Origin: Herbaspirillum robiniae
GTDB taxonomy: Bacteria > Pseudomonadota > Gammaproteobacteria > Burkholderiales > Burkholderiaceae_D
Length of the DNA: 64,000 nt
NCBI RefSeq assembly: GCF_002213415.1
Contig: NZ_NJGU01000007.1
Span: 186,001 to 250,000, forward strand
Direction: 5' to 3'
Shown here: piece by piece, positions 53,168 through 62,342 of the stretch
How positions within the stretch are numbered: the stretch's first letter is position 1
Layout of the letters: each line of letters begins with the position of its first letter
Translations under genes and position numbers: made by a program
Notes under the pieces: model-generated
The model's database searches: none
What the model was told of the DNA's origin: nothing
What the model saw: the letters and a program-made list of their open reading frames with translations, nothing else

Positions 53168-54589
53168 TCAGACGCCTTTGGGGCGCATGATCTTGGCTTC
53201 TTTGAAGAACGTAAGGCTGAAGATTGTCCGCTCACCTTGGATGCTCTTGACGGCTGCTTCGCCGCCGTGCAACGTCATGATTGAGCGTACGATCGCCAGC
53301 CCGAGTCCACTGGATCCGCTCGCACTGCTGCGTGACGGATCTGCCCGATAGAAGCGGTCGAAGATTCGCCCAACGACGTCGGGAGGGATTCCCTCTCCAG
53401 GATTGGATACTGTCAGGATGGTCGCATTACCTACGTCTGTTGCTTCAACCCGGATAATGCGCTCCTCAGGTGTGTATCGGATTGCATTGGAAATTAGATT
53501 GCCAACTGCCCTGCGCAAAAGCATCGGGTCGGCGAAAATCTCTCCTGTTCCACCGACGACAATCCGGACCTTCGCTTCTTCAGCAATGCCCTCGAAGTAA
53601 TCTGCAATCTTGGCCAATTCGTCTTCGACATTGAGCATCTGAGGCTTTACGGCGACATGGGCGTTTTCTGCCCTCGCCAGGAACAGCATGCTTTCCATCA
53701 TCCGCGCCAAGCGCTCATATTCCTCGATGTTGGAGCTGAGTAGGCCCTGATACTCTTCAATAGATCGTTGCTTACCCAGAGCGACTTGCGTCTGCACCAT
53801 CAGGTTGTTGAGCGGGGTGCGTAAATCGTGCGCCAGATCTGCCGAGAACTGCGTCAACTGCTCAAAGCTACGATGTAGGCGATCCAGCATCGCGTTGAAT
53901 GATTCAACGATGTCGTGCAGTTCCTTGGGGGCCGAGCGGATGTCTAGCCTGGTGTCGAGCCGATTTGCCGAAATCGCATGCGTCTGTGCGGCCATTAACC
54001 TCAGCGGTCGAAGTCCGCCGCGAACAAGGAAGAAGCTCAAGAGAGTTGCGAGAAGCGTACCGATCGACGCTGCGTACCATACCTCCGTACGATATTCGGA
54101 GAGCAGTTCCATGCGGTCAGAAGCAGTGCGCGCCACCACCACTATGGTCTCCTCGCCGGCGCTGGTCTTGGGCTTACTGGCGATTAGACGTGCGCTGGCA
54201 CCGTCTAAGTCGATGCTTTGAAGGGCATTGACTTGAGCTGTTTTGAGACTGTTGAAGAGTGGTGTCCCCACTCCAGATCGGCCAACATAGTTCTTTAAGA
54301 TGGTGGCGCCGGAGGAATCTGTGATGAGTACCAAGAGCTGGTCGTGGCCGCTAATGGTATCCAACATGGCATGCTTATTTCCCCTGATGCTTTCGATTGA
54401 GCCTGCTTCTTGTACCAAGTGATCAATCGAGCGGCTTTTGCCTATAAGCTCTTCATCGTCTCGACGCTCCAGCTGAACGTATAACGAGTGATAAAGATAA
54501 GTGCCAACAGCCGCGAATGTGATAATCGCCACTAGTGCAAATAGAGCCACTAGACGTGATGTCATCGAAGCTGGGTTTCTGGAGTTCAA
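53168..54589 (-). CDS. czcS: heavy-metal sensor histidine kinase CzcS
   Basis: A 473-aa kinase of the heavy-metal sensor (CusS/CzcS) family. Two membrane segments (about residues 12-32 and 172-190) enclose a periplasmic metal-sensing domain of about 140 residues. HAMP follows, and the phospho-accepting histidine is H254 in [16 protein letters not shown]. The ATPase domain has [23 protein letters not shown] and [11 protein letters not shown]. The TTG start overlaps the regulator stop as TTGA and has GAGG 7 nt upstream, giving tight coupling; an ATG at 54565 is the alternative. Confidence 0.9.
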   Translation of the reverse strand: MNSRNPASMTSRLVALFALVAIITFAAVGTYLYHSLYVQLERRDDEELIGKSRSIDHLVQEAGSIESIRGNKHAMLDTISGHDQLLVLITDSSGATILKNYVGRSGVGTPLFNSLKTAQVNALQSIDLDGASARLIASKPKTSAGEETIVVVARTASDRMELLSEYRTEVWYAASIGTLLATLLSFFLVRGGLRPLRLMAAQTHAISANRLDTRLDIRSAPKELHDIVESFNAMLDRLHRSFEQLTQFSADLAHDLRTPLNNLMVQTQVALGKQRSIEEYQGLLSSNIEEYERLARMMESMLFLARAENAHVAVKPQMLNVEDELAKIADYFEGIAEEAKVRIVVGGTGEIFADPMLLRRAVGNLISNAIRYTPEERIIRVEATDVGNATILTVSNPGEGIPPDVVGRIFDRFYRADPSRSSASGSSGLGLAIVRSIMTLHGGEAAVKSIQGERTIFSLTFFKEAKIMRPKGV

Positions 54590-55257
54590 TTTCGCGCCTC
54601 AAACACGTAGCCCATGCCCCAGGCGGTATGAAGCAGTTTGCTCTCGAAGCCGTCGTCAAGTTTCACGCGTAGTCGGCGCACGGCGACGTCGACGACGTTG
54701 GTATCGCTGTCGAAGTTCATGTCCCAGACTTGCGAGGCTATTTGAGGCCGGGAGAGCACTTCTCCTGGCCGGCGAATCAGCATGTGCAGTAAGGCAAATT
54801 CTTTAGCGGTCAAATCGATTCGCTGTCCATCCCGCGTAACTTTGCGTCGAAGTACATCCAGCTGCACGCCGGCATATTCGATGATGTCAGATTCACGGCT
54901 CGGGCCGCGGCGTAGCAACGTTCGTACCCTTGCGAGCAACTCCGTGAACGCAAATGGCTTGACCAGGTAGTCGTCTGCGCCCAGTTCTAAGCCCTTCACG
55001 CGATCCTCGATTTCATCGCGAGCAGTGAGAAAGAGCACCGGTGTATCGTGGGTGCGGCGCAATTCTCGCAAAATGTCCCAGCCGTTCATGCCTGGCAACA
55101 TCACGTCCAGAATAATGAGCTTGTATTCCAGCGTCTGTGCGTTATGCAGGCCGTCAATTCCTGATTGCACCCAGTCGACAACAAAACCCGACTCGGTAAG
55201 GCCACGGCGTAGGTAATCCCCAGATTTTGGTTCGTCTTCTACCAGCAAGATGTGCAT
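54586..55257 (-). CDS. czcR: response regulator CzcR
   Basis: A 223-aa OmpR-family regulator of the heavy-metal (CzcR/CusR/CopR) type. It has a receiver with [10 protein letters not shown] and D51 in [15 protein letters not shown], and a lysine in [20 protein letters not shown] (shown in part: [18 protein letters not shown]). The winged HTH covers about 130-220, with [17 protein letters not shown] and [22 protein letters not shown] precedes ATG 55257. It should bind the ATTAC-N6-GTAAT boxes, one of which lies 53 nt upstream between it and the divergent DUF4148 gene. Confidence 0.9.
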   Translation of the reverse strand: MHILLVEDEPKSGDYLRRGLTESGFVVDWVQSGIDGLHNAQTLEYKLIILDVMLPGMNGWDILRELRRTHDTPVLFLTARDEIEDRVKGLELGADDYLVKPFAFTELLARVRTLLRRGPSRESDIIEYAGVQLDVLRRKVTRDGQRIDLTAKEFALLHMLIRRPGEVLSRPQIASQVWDMNFDSDTNVVDVAVRRLRVKLDDGFESKLLHTAWGMGYVFEARN

Positions 55258-55309
55258 GATTTGGTTCCTCGAATACGTCGATATTCTGACCGAGCCTGCC
55301 GCTGCATTC

Positions 55310-55325
55310 ATTACAAATCTGTAAT
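55310..55325. promoter_or_regulatory. CzcR-type box 2, ATTAC-N6-GTAAT
   Basis: ATTAC-AAATCT-GTAAT, between the divergent czcR and DUF4148 genes. The matching rightward -10 (TAGAAT) begins 34 positions after its end. Leftward, no hexamer stands at the same distance, so activation is predicted mainly for the rightward gene. Confidence 0.72.
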
Positions 55326-55358
55326 AACTCAGCAATCTTTCTGTTCGGACCTCCTCCG

Positions 55359-55364
55359 TAGAAT
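55359..55364 (+). promoter_or_regulatory. -10 hexamer TAGAAT of the DUF4148/czc direction
   Basis: TAGAAT begins 34 positions after box 2 ends. A transcript start near 55371 would leave an 83-nt leader before the DUF4148 start. The czc genes follow in the same direction and may share it. Confidence 0.6.
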
Positions 55365-55453
55365 TCATTCCAACGATGCGCCACACAAGGAGTTGGCGGT
55401 CGAAACCGCCTGGATCAGGCGATCTTTTGAACTACCATTCTAGGAGTAATGAC

Positions 55454-55744
55454 ATGAAAGCAACCCAAATTCTCTTCGGCGCCATGGTTACCGTTTTGTC
55501 GGTGTCCGCCTTCGCGCAATCGACCGTTAAGACCGAAGCCGAACGCGATCAAGCGAACCTGAGCGCTCGCAACAACTACCCGGTGATCAAGTTCGAAAGC
55601 ACCAAGACCCGCGCCGATGTGGTGGCCGAGCTGGAGGCTGCACGCCTGGGCAAGCCGGTTCAAGCCGCTGCTGAAAAGCCGAACGTCGCCGGCAGCCCGG
55701 CCCAAAGCAAGGCCTTTGACTTGCCGCTGTACAACGGTGCATAA
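55454..55744 (+). CDS. DUF4148 small secreted protein in the metal island
   Basis: A 96-aa protein with a signal peptide (residues 1 to about 22, ending AFA) and a DUF4148-type mature part (TRADVVAELEAARLGKPVQAA, shown in part: RADVVAELEAARLGKP). TAGGAG precedes ATG. It is the first gene rightward of the CzcR box and is followed by czcI, so it probably responds to metal. The paralogue at 5693 lies outside the island. Confidence 0.8.
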   Translation: MKATQILFGAMVTVLSVSAFAQSTVKTEAERDQANLSARNNYPVIKFESTKTRADVVAELEAARLGKPVQAAAEKPNVAGSPAQSKAFDLPLYNGA

Positions 55745-55781
55745 TCGCCGCCGATTAATGGCCATGTTGCACATTAACCTC

Positions 55782-55812
55782 ATAGCTGCCGATCGGGACG
55801 GTCGGTAGCTAT
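55782..55812. promoter_or_regulatory. hairpin and TATAAT before czcI
   Basis: ATAGCT (55782-55787) and AGCTAT (55807-55812), with inner CCGA/TCGG pairs, form a stem; TATAAT follows at 55810-55815, only 11 nt before the czcI start. It may be an attenuator between the DUF4148 gene and czcI, or part of a promoter giving a nearly leaderless mRNA. Confidence 0.4.
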
Positions 55813-55825
55813 AATCCTTCAGACC

Positions 55826-56179
55826 ATGCGCTCATTCATTATCTTGCTTGCTTTGTTGTTGCCGATGCAGCTCACTTGGGCAGCAATGGCATCGTATTGC
55901 CAAGGGGAAAATGATCGTGTGCCGACCCATATCGGCCATCATGAGCATCCTTCGGTGAAGGCCGATAAGCATGCTGGTACTGAAAAAACTAAGGCGGGCG
56001 ACAACGACGTCGGCTGCTCTCTGTGCCACTTTTCGTGCATGAAATCGGTGCAGATCTACAGCTCGAGCGTGATTGTTCCGCCGGCTGTCGAACAAAAATC
56101 GCATTTAGGCTACTCTCCGCATCCCACCTCCCATATCGCCGACGGGCCCGATAAGCCCAATTGGCAGCTCGCCGCTTAA
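55826..56179 (+). CDS. czcI: CzcI-like metal-responsive periplasmic protein
   Basis: A 117-aa protein with a signal peptide (MRSFIILLALLLPMQLTWA, residues 1-19) and a His/Cys-bearing mature part (YCQGE, HIGHHEHPS, CSLCHFSCMK). The layout and start resemble CzcI of Cupriavidus, a small periplasmic protein that modulates czcCBA expression. It lies directly upstream of czcC. The four cysteines and clustered histidines could bind metal. Confidence 0.8.
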   Translation: MRSFIILLALLLPMQLTWAAMASYCQGENDRVPTHIGHHEHPSVKADKHAGTEKTKAGDNDVGCSLCHFSCMKSVQIYSSSVIVPPAVEQKSHLGYSPHPTSHIADGPDKPNWQLAA

Positions 56180-56180
56180 C

Positions 56181-56217
56181 TCGGCGAGGACAATCCACAC
56201 ACAACTGCACTCGCCGA
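56181..56217 (+). promoter_or_regulatory. inverted repeat in the czcI-czcC gap
   Basis: TCGGCGAG (56181-56188) and CTCGCCGA (56210-56217) are perfect 8-nt complements around a 21-nt loop. No T-run follows, so it is more likely an RNA structure setting relative czcI/czcC expression than a terminator. Confidence 0.45.
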
Positions 56218-56245
56218 ATTCCCCTTCTTAACACTGGAGAATTCG

Positions 56246-57532
56246 ATGTATCGGCACAGCTTTTTGCTGGCGCTGGCGCTTCTTGCAGCCAGCACTAGCC
56301 ACGCGCAATCAACGGCGCCTGGAAACACAGAACAAATTCAATCCTATACGGCTTCATCCCTGGTGAAAGAGCCGCGGTTGTTGTCGCTCCCAGCAGCTAT
56401 TAACTTAGCGTTCGATCAGAACAAGGGTCTGGCTGCGGCGCGCAAGGAAATCGAGGCCGTAGAGGCGACCATCATTCAGGCCGGCGCGCGGCCGAACCCT
56501 GAGTTCTCGGCTCTGATGGAGGACACACGTAAGTCCACCAGGACTACGACCTATCTGATCAACCAGCCAATCGAATTGGGTGATAAGCGCAGTGCCCGTA
56601 TCGAAGCGGCCCAACGTGCGCGCGACATGGCCTTGCTCGGATACTCGGCCAAACGCACCGAGATTCGCGCAGGCGTCGTTGCCGCTTACTACGACGTGAT
56701 GGTGGCCACGGAGCGCCAGCGTCTGGCGAAGGAGCTGCTTGGTCTGGCGAAGACCGCAGCAGATATGGCCGGACGTCGGGTGACGGCCGGGAAGATCTCT
56801 CCTGTCGAGCAAACCAAGGCCAAGGTGGCCGAAGCCAGCGCGCAGCTCGAGCTCAATCAAGCTGACAGCGAGTTGATTCTGGCCCAGAAAAAACTGGCGA
56901 TGTTCTGGGGATCTGTGGGCAATGAATTCCAGCTCACGGACGGTGGGGTCGAGACGCTGCCGGAACTGCCGGCAATCGCCCAACTGACCGAAAAGGTCGC
57001 CATCGGTCCCGCGGTCAAGCTTGCGCAGCTTGAAGTTGAACGTCGCCGTGCGCTTGCCAAGATCGAGAGTAGCAAGCGTATCCCCGATGTGAATCTCACC
57101 TTCGGCAACAAGCGTGATGAGTCGGCCGCTAGAAATATGTGGGTGGTCGGTATCTCCATGCCTATTCCAGTCTTCGACAGCAACAAGGGCAATGAGCTCG
57201 AAGCCCTGAAGCGTGTTGATAAGGCACGCGACGAGCTGTCCATCGTTGAAGTGCAGATGCAGAGCGAGGCCGCACAGAGCTTCGAGCGCCTGCGCAATGC
57301 CAGGGAAGAGGCAGCCGCACTGCGCGGTGAAATTGTTCCCGGAGCACAAAGTGCCTATCAGGCAGCACGAACAGGTTTCGAACTGGGGAAGTTCGGATAC
57401 CTGGACGTGCTTGACGCGCAACGCACCTTCTTCCAAGCCAAAGCGCAGTACTGGAAAGCGCTTTCCACGGCATTCCAAGCAGCCGCCGACCTGGATCGTC
57501 TGGCCGGCACTGAGACACCTTCAGCTGAGTGA
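56246..57532 (+). CDS. czcC: CzcC outer-membrane efflux channel (TolC-like)
   Basis: A 428-aa outer-membrane factor. A signal peptide (1-20, ending SHA) is followed by two TolC-type repeats of long helices (for example INLAFDQNKGLAAARKEIEAVEA, shown in part: AARKEIEAVEATIIQAG; second half NLTFGNKRDESAARNMWVVGISMPIPVFD, shown in part: WVVGISMPIPVFDSNKGNE). It completes the CzcCBA tripartite pump that expels Zn, Cd and Co from periplasm and cytosol. GGAG precedes ATG; the next gene begins 8 nt after the stop. Confidence 0.93.
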   Translation: MYRHSFLLALALLAASTSHAQSTAPGNTEQIQSYTASSLVKEPRLLSLPAAINLAFDQNKGLAAARKEIEAVEATIIQAGARPNPEFSALMEDTRKSTRTTTYLINQPIELGDKRSARIEAAQRARDMALLGYSAKRTEIRAGVVAAYYDVMVATERQRLAKELLGLAKTAADMAGRRVTAGKISPVEQTKAKVAEASAQLELNQADSELILAQKKLAMFWGSVGNEFQLTDGGVETLPELPAIAQLTEKVAIGPAVKLAQLEVERRRALAKIESSKRIPDVNLTFGNKRDESAARNMWVVGISMPIPVFDSNKGNELEALKRVDKARDELSIVEVQMQSEAAQSFERLRNAREEAAALRGEIVPGAQSAYQAARTGFELGKFGYLDVLDAQRTFFQAKAQYWKALSTAFQAAADLDRLAGTETPSAE

Positions 57533-57540
57533 GATTAAAC

Positions 57541-59100
57541 ATGACCAAGAAGCAAAAGCTCGCCATTGCGGCGATCATCGCCATCGCCGCACTGTTGTCC
57601 GGCGTAACCCTGATGAAGGGAGGCAGCTCGGGCGGGGGCGGAGAAAAATCGTCTGCGCATCAAGAAGAAAGTGGCCATAAGGACAATGAGCACCATGGCG
57701 AAGACAAAAGTAGCGAGCACAAGGATTCTGCTGAGCATGGCGATGGCGAGCACCACAGCGCCGCACCCAGCAAGGGACCGCATGGAGGCTCGCTCTTTAA
57801 GGTAGGCGCTTCATCCTTCGAAGTATTGCTGTCTGAGAGCGATGGCGCCCTGGTGGTCTATCCCTATCAATCTGATACACCACTTTCCCCTACTGTCGTG
57901 AAGTTGGCGGCAACGCTGACCCGACCAGGAAAGGCGGCTGAGAAGTTGGAATTCCAGGTAGAGAAGGACTCTCTGAAGGCGACCACGCCGGTCGAAGAGC
58001 CGCATCTGTTTGACATTAAGTTCGACGCATCGACCCCCGCTGGCTCGCACCAGTTCACCCTTTCCAAAGAGGAGGGGAAGATCGAGTTGAACAAGGAGCA
58101 GATGGCATCGGCTGGCATTCAGGTAAAGACGGCCGGCGCGATGAAGATGAACAGCAGTTTGCAGCTGCCGGGTGAAATCCGATTCAACGAAGATCGCACC
58201 GCCCACGTCGTCCCCCAAGTCGCCGGTATCGTGGAATCCGTTTCTGCGAACCTCGGCCAGAAGGTGAAAAAGGGGCAGGTACTGGCTGTCGTCATTAGTA
58301 GCGCTATTTCGGAACAGCGCTCGGAGTTGTTGAACGCTGAACAGCGCCTCGCCCTGGCAAAGACCGCTTATCAGCGAGAAAAGGGCCTGTGGGAGCAGAA
58401 GATCTCTGCTGAACAAGACTATCTGCAAGCACAGACAACGCTGCACGAAGCAGAAGTCGCAGTGCGCAACGCGCAGCAAAAACTTCGTGCTATCGGAGCT
58501 TCGCCTTCTTCGGGTGGTTTGAATCGCTACGAAATTCGTGCGCCCTTCGATGGCACGGTGGTCGAAAAGCACCTGGGTCTTGGTGAAGCGGTACGAGAAG
58601 ACGCAAATGCGTTCTTGATTTCTGACCTCTCCAGCGTGTGGGCAGAGATCATCGTTACGCCCAAGGACATGCAGATCGTGCGCGTAGGCGAGAAGGTCGT
58701 TGTACGCGCCACCGCCTTCGACTCGAGCACCAGCGGGAAGATCTCTTACGTTGGATCCCTGATCGGCGAGCAAAGCCGAACCGCGAAAGCTCACGTCGTT
58801 CTGCCCAACAAAGATGACAGCTGGCGTCCAGGTCTGTTCGTGAACGTTGAAGTCGTTTCGGACGAAGGCCAAGTGCCGGTGGCCGTGGTTGCTGATGCAA
58901 TCCAGACCGTCGATGAAAAGAGCGTCGTGTTCGTGCGCATGCCAGGTGGATTCGCAGCGCAGGAGGTCACGCTCGGCCGCTCCAATGGGAAGTTCGTGGA
59001 GATCAAGTCCGGTCTGGACGCAGGTGTCGAATATGCCGCTACCGGAAGCTTCGCTATTAAGGCTGAGTTGGGTAAGGGCACCGCAGAACACGGCCATTAA
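57541..59100 (+). CDS. czcB: CzcB membrane-fusion protein with His-rich N-terminus
   Basis: A 519-aa periplasmic adaptor of the HME pump. An N-terminal membrane anchor (about residues 8-26) is followed by a His/Glu-rich stretch (about 40-82) that probably buffers metal. Next come a beta domain (about 85-175) special to CzcB-type adaptors, then the hairpin/lipoyl/beta-barrel core (VVPQVAGIVESVSANLGQKVKKGQVLAVV, shown in part: AGIVESVSANLGQKVKKG; RAPFDGTVVEKHLGLGEAV). It links CzcA with CzcC. Confidence 0.92.
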   Translation: MTKKQKLAIAAIIAIAALLSGVTLMKGGSSGGGGEKSSAHQEESGHKDNEHHGEDKSSEHKDSAEHGDGEHHSAAPSKGPHGGSLFKVGASSFEVLLSESDGALVVYPYQSDTPLSPTVVKLAATLTRPGKAAEKLEFQVEKDSLKATTPVEEPHLFDIKFDASTPAGSHQFTLSKEEGKIELNKEQMASAGIQVKTAGAMKMNSSLQLPGEIRFNEDRTAHVVPQVAGIVESVSANLGQKVKKGQVLAVVISSAISEQRSELLNAEQRLALAKTAYQREKGLWEQKISAEQDYLQAQTTLHEAEVAVRNAQQKLRAIGASPSSGGLNRYEIRAPFDGTVVEKHLGLGEAVREDANAFLISDLSSVWAEIIVTPKDMQIVRVGEKVVVRATAFDSSTSGKISYVGSLIGEQSRTAKAHVVLPNKDDSWRPGLFVNVEVVSDEGQVPVAVVADAIQTVDEKSVVFVRMPGGFAAQEVTLGRSNGKFVEIKSGLDAGVEYAATGSFAIKAELGKGTAEHGH

Positions 59101-59129
59101 ATCTGGCGTTTTCGAGAAAGACGACAATC

Positions 59130-62100
59130 ATGTTTGAACGAATTATTCGCTTCGCCATCGAGCATCGATGGCTGGTCCTGCTCGCGGTGCTCGGGATGGG
59201 CGCATATGGTGTGTACAGCTATCAGAAGCTGCCCATCGATGCGGTACCGGATATCACCAATGTGCAGGTGCAGATCAACACGGCCGCACCAGGCTATTCT
59301 CCATTGGAGACCGAGCAGCGTATTAGCTATCCGATCGAGACAGTAATGTCCGGCCTGCCCAATCTGGAGCAGGTCCGCTCCATGTCGCGCTACGGCCTGT
59401 CTCAGGTTATCGTGGTGTTCAAAGACGGCACCGACATCTACTTTGCCCGTCAGCTCGTTAACGAACGCATTCAGCAGGCAAGAAGCCAGCTTCCGGCTGG
59501 GATCGACCCTGGAATGGGGCCTATATCGACGGGTCTTGGCGAAATCTACCTGTGGACGGTTGAGGCCAAGGATGACGCGCGAAAGGCGGACGGAACCCCC
59601 TATACGCCCACGGACCTGCGAGAGATCCAAGATTGGGTCATCAAGCCCCAGTTGCGCTTGGTTCCGGGCGTCACCGAAATCAACACCATCGGTGGCTATG
59701 CCAAGGAATATCTGATCGCTCCTTCGGCTGAGAAACTGGCGTCCTATGGCTTGACAATGGATAGCATCGTCAAGGCTGTAGAGAAGAATAACAACAACGT
59801 CGGTGCCGGCTATATTGAGCGCCGCGGCGAACAATATCTGATTCGTGCGCCAGGGCAGGTGGGCTCTATCGAGGACATCAGCAACATCATCCTCTCCAAC
59901 GTGAAGGGTATCCCCATCCGTGTGCGCGATGTCGCCAACGTAGATATCGGTAAGGAGTTGCGTACGGGTGCTGCGACCGAGAACGGTCGTGAGGTGGTGC
60001 TGGGTACTGTCTTCATGCTGATCGGCGAGAACAGCCGTAAGGTTTCGCAAGCGGTCGACAAGAAGATGCAGGAAATCAACCGTACGCTGCCCCAAGGCGT
60101 TGAAGCTGTCACAGTCTACGATCGTACCGTTCTGGTCGACAAGGCGATTGCAACGGTGAAGAAGAACCTGGTCGAAGGTGCACTCCTGGTGGTGGCGGTG
60201 CTGTTTGTCTTCCTGGGGAACATCCGGGCGGCGATCATCACGGCAACCGTGATTCCGTTGGCCATGCTCTTCACCTTCACCGGTATGGTGTCCAATAAGG
60301 TGAGCGCAAACTTGCTCAGCTTAGGCGCACTCGACTTCGGCATCATCATTGACGGCGCCGTCGTGATCGTGGAGAACTGCGTCCGGCGACTGGCTCATGC
60401 ACAGGAACACCACGGTCGCACATTGACTCGCAGCGAACGATTCCATGAAGTTTTCGCTGCGGCCAAGGAAGCTCGCCGGCCGCTGCTGTTCGGCCAGATC
60501 ATTATTATGATCGTCTACCTGCCGATGTTTGCTCTGACCGGCGTCGAAGGAAAGATGTTTACGCCGATGGCATTTACGGTCGTTGCAGCCCTGATCGGCG
60601 CAATGATTCTGTCGGTGACCTTCATTCCTGCAGCTATCGCTCTGTTCATCGGCGAAAAGGTCGCTGAAAAAGAGAACTTCATCATGGTGGGGGCGAAGCG
60701 GCTGTACGAGCCGATGCTGAAGGTCATCATGGAGAACAAGGCAGTGGTTCTGACCTTTGCCGCTGCACTGATCGTCGTTTGCGGCGTGGTGGCTACCCGT
60801 CTGGGGTCAGAGTTCGTGCCTAGCCTGAATGAAGGTGATATCGCCATTCAGGCACTCCGTATTCCTGGCACCAGTCTGACGCAGTCCATCGAAATGCAAA
60901 AGACGATCGAGAAGACGCTGAAGAAGAAATTCCCGGAGGTGGAGCGAGTCTTTGCTCGTTCTGGTACGGCGGAAGTTGCGTCCGATCCGATGCCGCCTAA
61001 CATTTCTGACGGTTACATCATGCTGAAGCCCGAGGCTCAGTGGCCTGAGCCGAAGCGAACGCATGCGGAGCTGCTGACTGCTATCCAGGAAGAAGTTTCG
61101 AAGATTCCAGGCAATAACTACGAGTTCTCGCAGCCAATTCAGCTGCGCTTCAATGAGCTGATCTCGGGTGTTCGAAGCGACGTGGCGGTGAAGATCTTCG
61201 GCGACGACATGAACGTGCTCAACGAGACCGCTGGCAAGATTTCGGCTGTCTTAGAGAAGATTCCTGGCGCCACCGAGGTGAAGATCGAGCAAACGACCGG
61301 CTTGCCGATGTTGACCGTCAACATCGATCGCCAGAAGACCGCGCGTTATGGTCTGAATGTCTCTGACATTCAGGACACGATTGCCACGGCCATTGGCGGT
61401 AAGGAAGCCGGAACCCTGTTCCAGGGCGACCGTCGATTCGGTATTGTCGTCCGTCTGCCTGATAACTCTCGGACAGACCTGGAAGCCATCCGCCGGTTGC
61501 CAATAGCGTTGCCGCTGCAGGACGGAAACACCAGGACCAGCTATGTTCCGTTGGGTGAGGTTGCTGCGCTGGACATCGCCCCGGGACCGAACCAGATTAG
61601 CCGAGAGGATGGTAAGCGCCGTATTGTGGTTAGCGCCAACGTCCGTGGCCGAGATCTGGGTGGCTTCGTTGCAGATGCAGAGCGCCAGCTGCAGGCCCAA
61701 GTCAAGATCCCCACTGGCTATTGGACCACCTGGGGCGGGCAGTTTGAGAACTTGCAGTCTGCTACGCAGCGTCTTCAGATCGTGATTCCGGTGGCCTTGT
61801 TGATGGTCTTCGTGCTGCTGTTTGTCATGTTCAACAACGCCAAGGACGGTATGCTGGTGTTCACGGGTATCCCATTCGCACTCACCGGGGGCATTCTTGC
61901 TCTGGCGCTGCGTGATATTCCGATGTCGATTTCGGCAGCAGTTGGTTTCATCGCGTTGTCAGGGGTGGCGGTGCTGAACGGTTTGGTGATGATTTCCTTC
62001 ATTCGTAGTTTGCGTGAAGAAGGTCGGTCGCTGGATCAGGCCATTCATGAAGGGGCGATGACGCGTCTTCGTCCAGTGCTGATGACCGCGCTGGTTGCAT

Positions 62101-62333
62101 CGCTGGGCTTTGTACCGATGGCACTGGCTACTGGAACGGGCGCAGAAGTGCAACGTCCGCTGGCGACTGTTGTTATCGGTGGCATTCTGTCTTCGACCGC
62201 GTTGACGCTGCTGGTGTTGCCGCTGCTGTATAAGTTGGCACATAACAAGGACGAAGATGAGGCCCCGGCAGAAACCGGCACACGTCGACCGTTCTGGAAG
62301 TTCTGGGCAAAACGTTCTTCCACCGCAAACTAA
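59130..62333 (+). CDS. czcA: CzcA heavy-metal RND efflux pump
   Basis: A 1067-aa proton-driven inner-membrane pump of the HME-RND family. The proton relay of helix 4 is DFGIIIDGAVVIVEN with D402, D408 and E415, the same numbering as in the well-studied Cupriavidus CzcA, pointing to a divalent cation (Zn/Co/Cd) rather than a monovalent Cu/Ag pump. The start MFERIIRFAIEHRWLVLL and the twelve-helix, two-loop layout are complete. It trades metal for protons and hands it to CzcC with CzcB. Confidence 0.95.
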   Translation: MFERIIRFAIEHRWLVLLAVLGMGAYGVYSYQKLPIDAVPDITNVQVQINTAAPGYSPLETEQRISYPIETVMSGLPNLEQVRSMSRYGLSQVIVVFKDGTDIYFARQLVNERIQQARSQLPAGIDPGMGPISTGLGEIYLWTVEAKDDARKADGTPYTPTDLREIQDWVIKPQLRLVPGVTEINTIGGYAKEYLIAPSAEKLASYGLTMDSIVKAVEKNNNNVGAGYIERRGEQYLIRAPGQVGSIEDISNIILSNVKGIPIRVRDVANVDIGKELRTGAATENGREVVLGTVFMLIGENSRKVSQAVDKKMQEINRTLPQGVEAVTVYDRTVLVDKAIATVKKNLVEGALLVVAVLFVFLGNIRAAIITATVIPLAMLFTFTGMVSNKVSANLLSLGALDFGIIIDGAVVIVENCVRRLAHAQEHHGRTLTRSERFHEVFAAAKEARRPLLFGQIIIMIVYLPMFALTGVEGKMFTPMAFTVVAALIGAMILSVTFIPAAIALFIGEKVAEKENFIMVGAKRLYEPMLKVIMENKAVVLTFAAALIVVCGVVATRLGSEFVPSLNEGDIAIQALRIPGTSLTQSIEMQKTIEKTLKKKFPEVERVFARSGTAEVASDPMPPNISDGYIMLKPEAQWPEPKRTHAELLTAIQEEVSKIPGNNYEFSQPIQLRFNELISGVRSDVAVKIFGDDMNVLNETAGKISAVLEKIPGATEVKIEQTTGLPMLTVNIDRQKTARYGLNVSDIQDTIATAIGGKEAGTLFQGDRRFGIVVRLPDNSRTDLEAIRRLPIALPLQDGNTRTSYVPLGEVAALDIAPGPNQISREDGKRRIVVSANVRGRDLGGFVADAERQLQAQVKIPTGYWTTWGGQFENLQSATQRLQIVIPVALLMVFVLLFVMFNNAKDGMLVFTGIPFALTGGILALALRDIPMSISAAVGFIALSGVAVLNGLVMISFIRSLREEGRSLDQAIHEGAMTRLRPVLMTALVASLGFVPMALATGTGAEVQRPLATVVIGGILSSTALTLLVLPLLYKLAHNKDEDEAPAETGTRRPFWKFWAKRSSTAN

Positions 62334-62342
62334 GAGGAAAAA

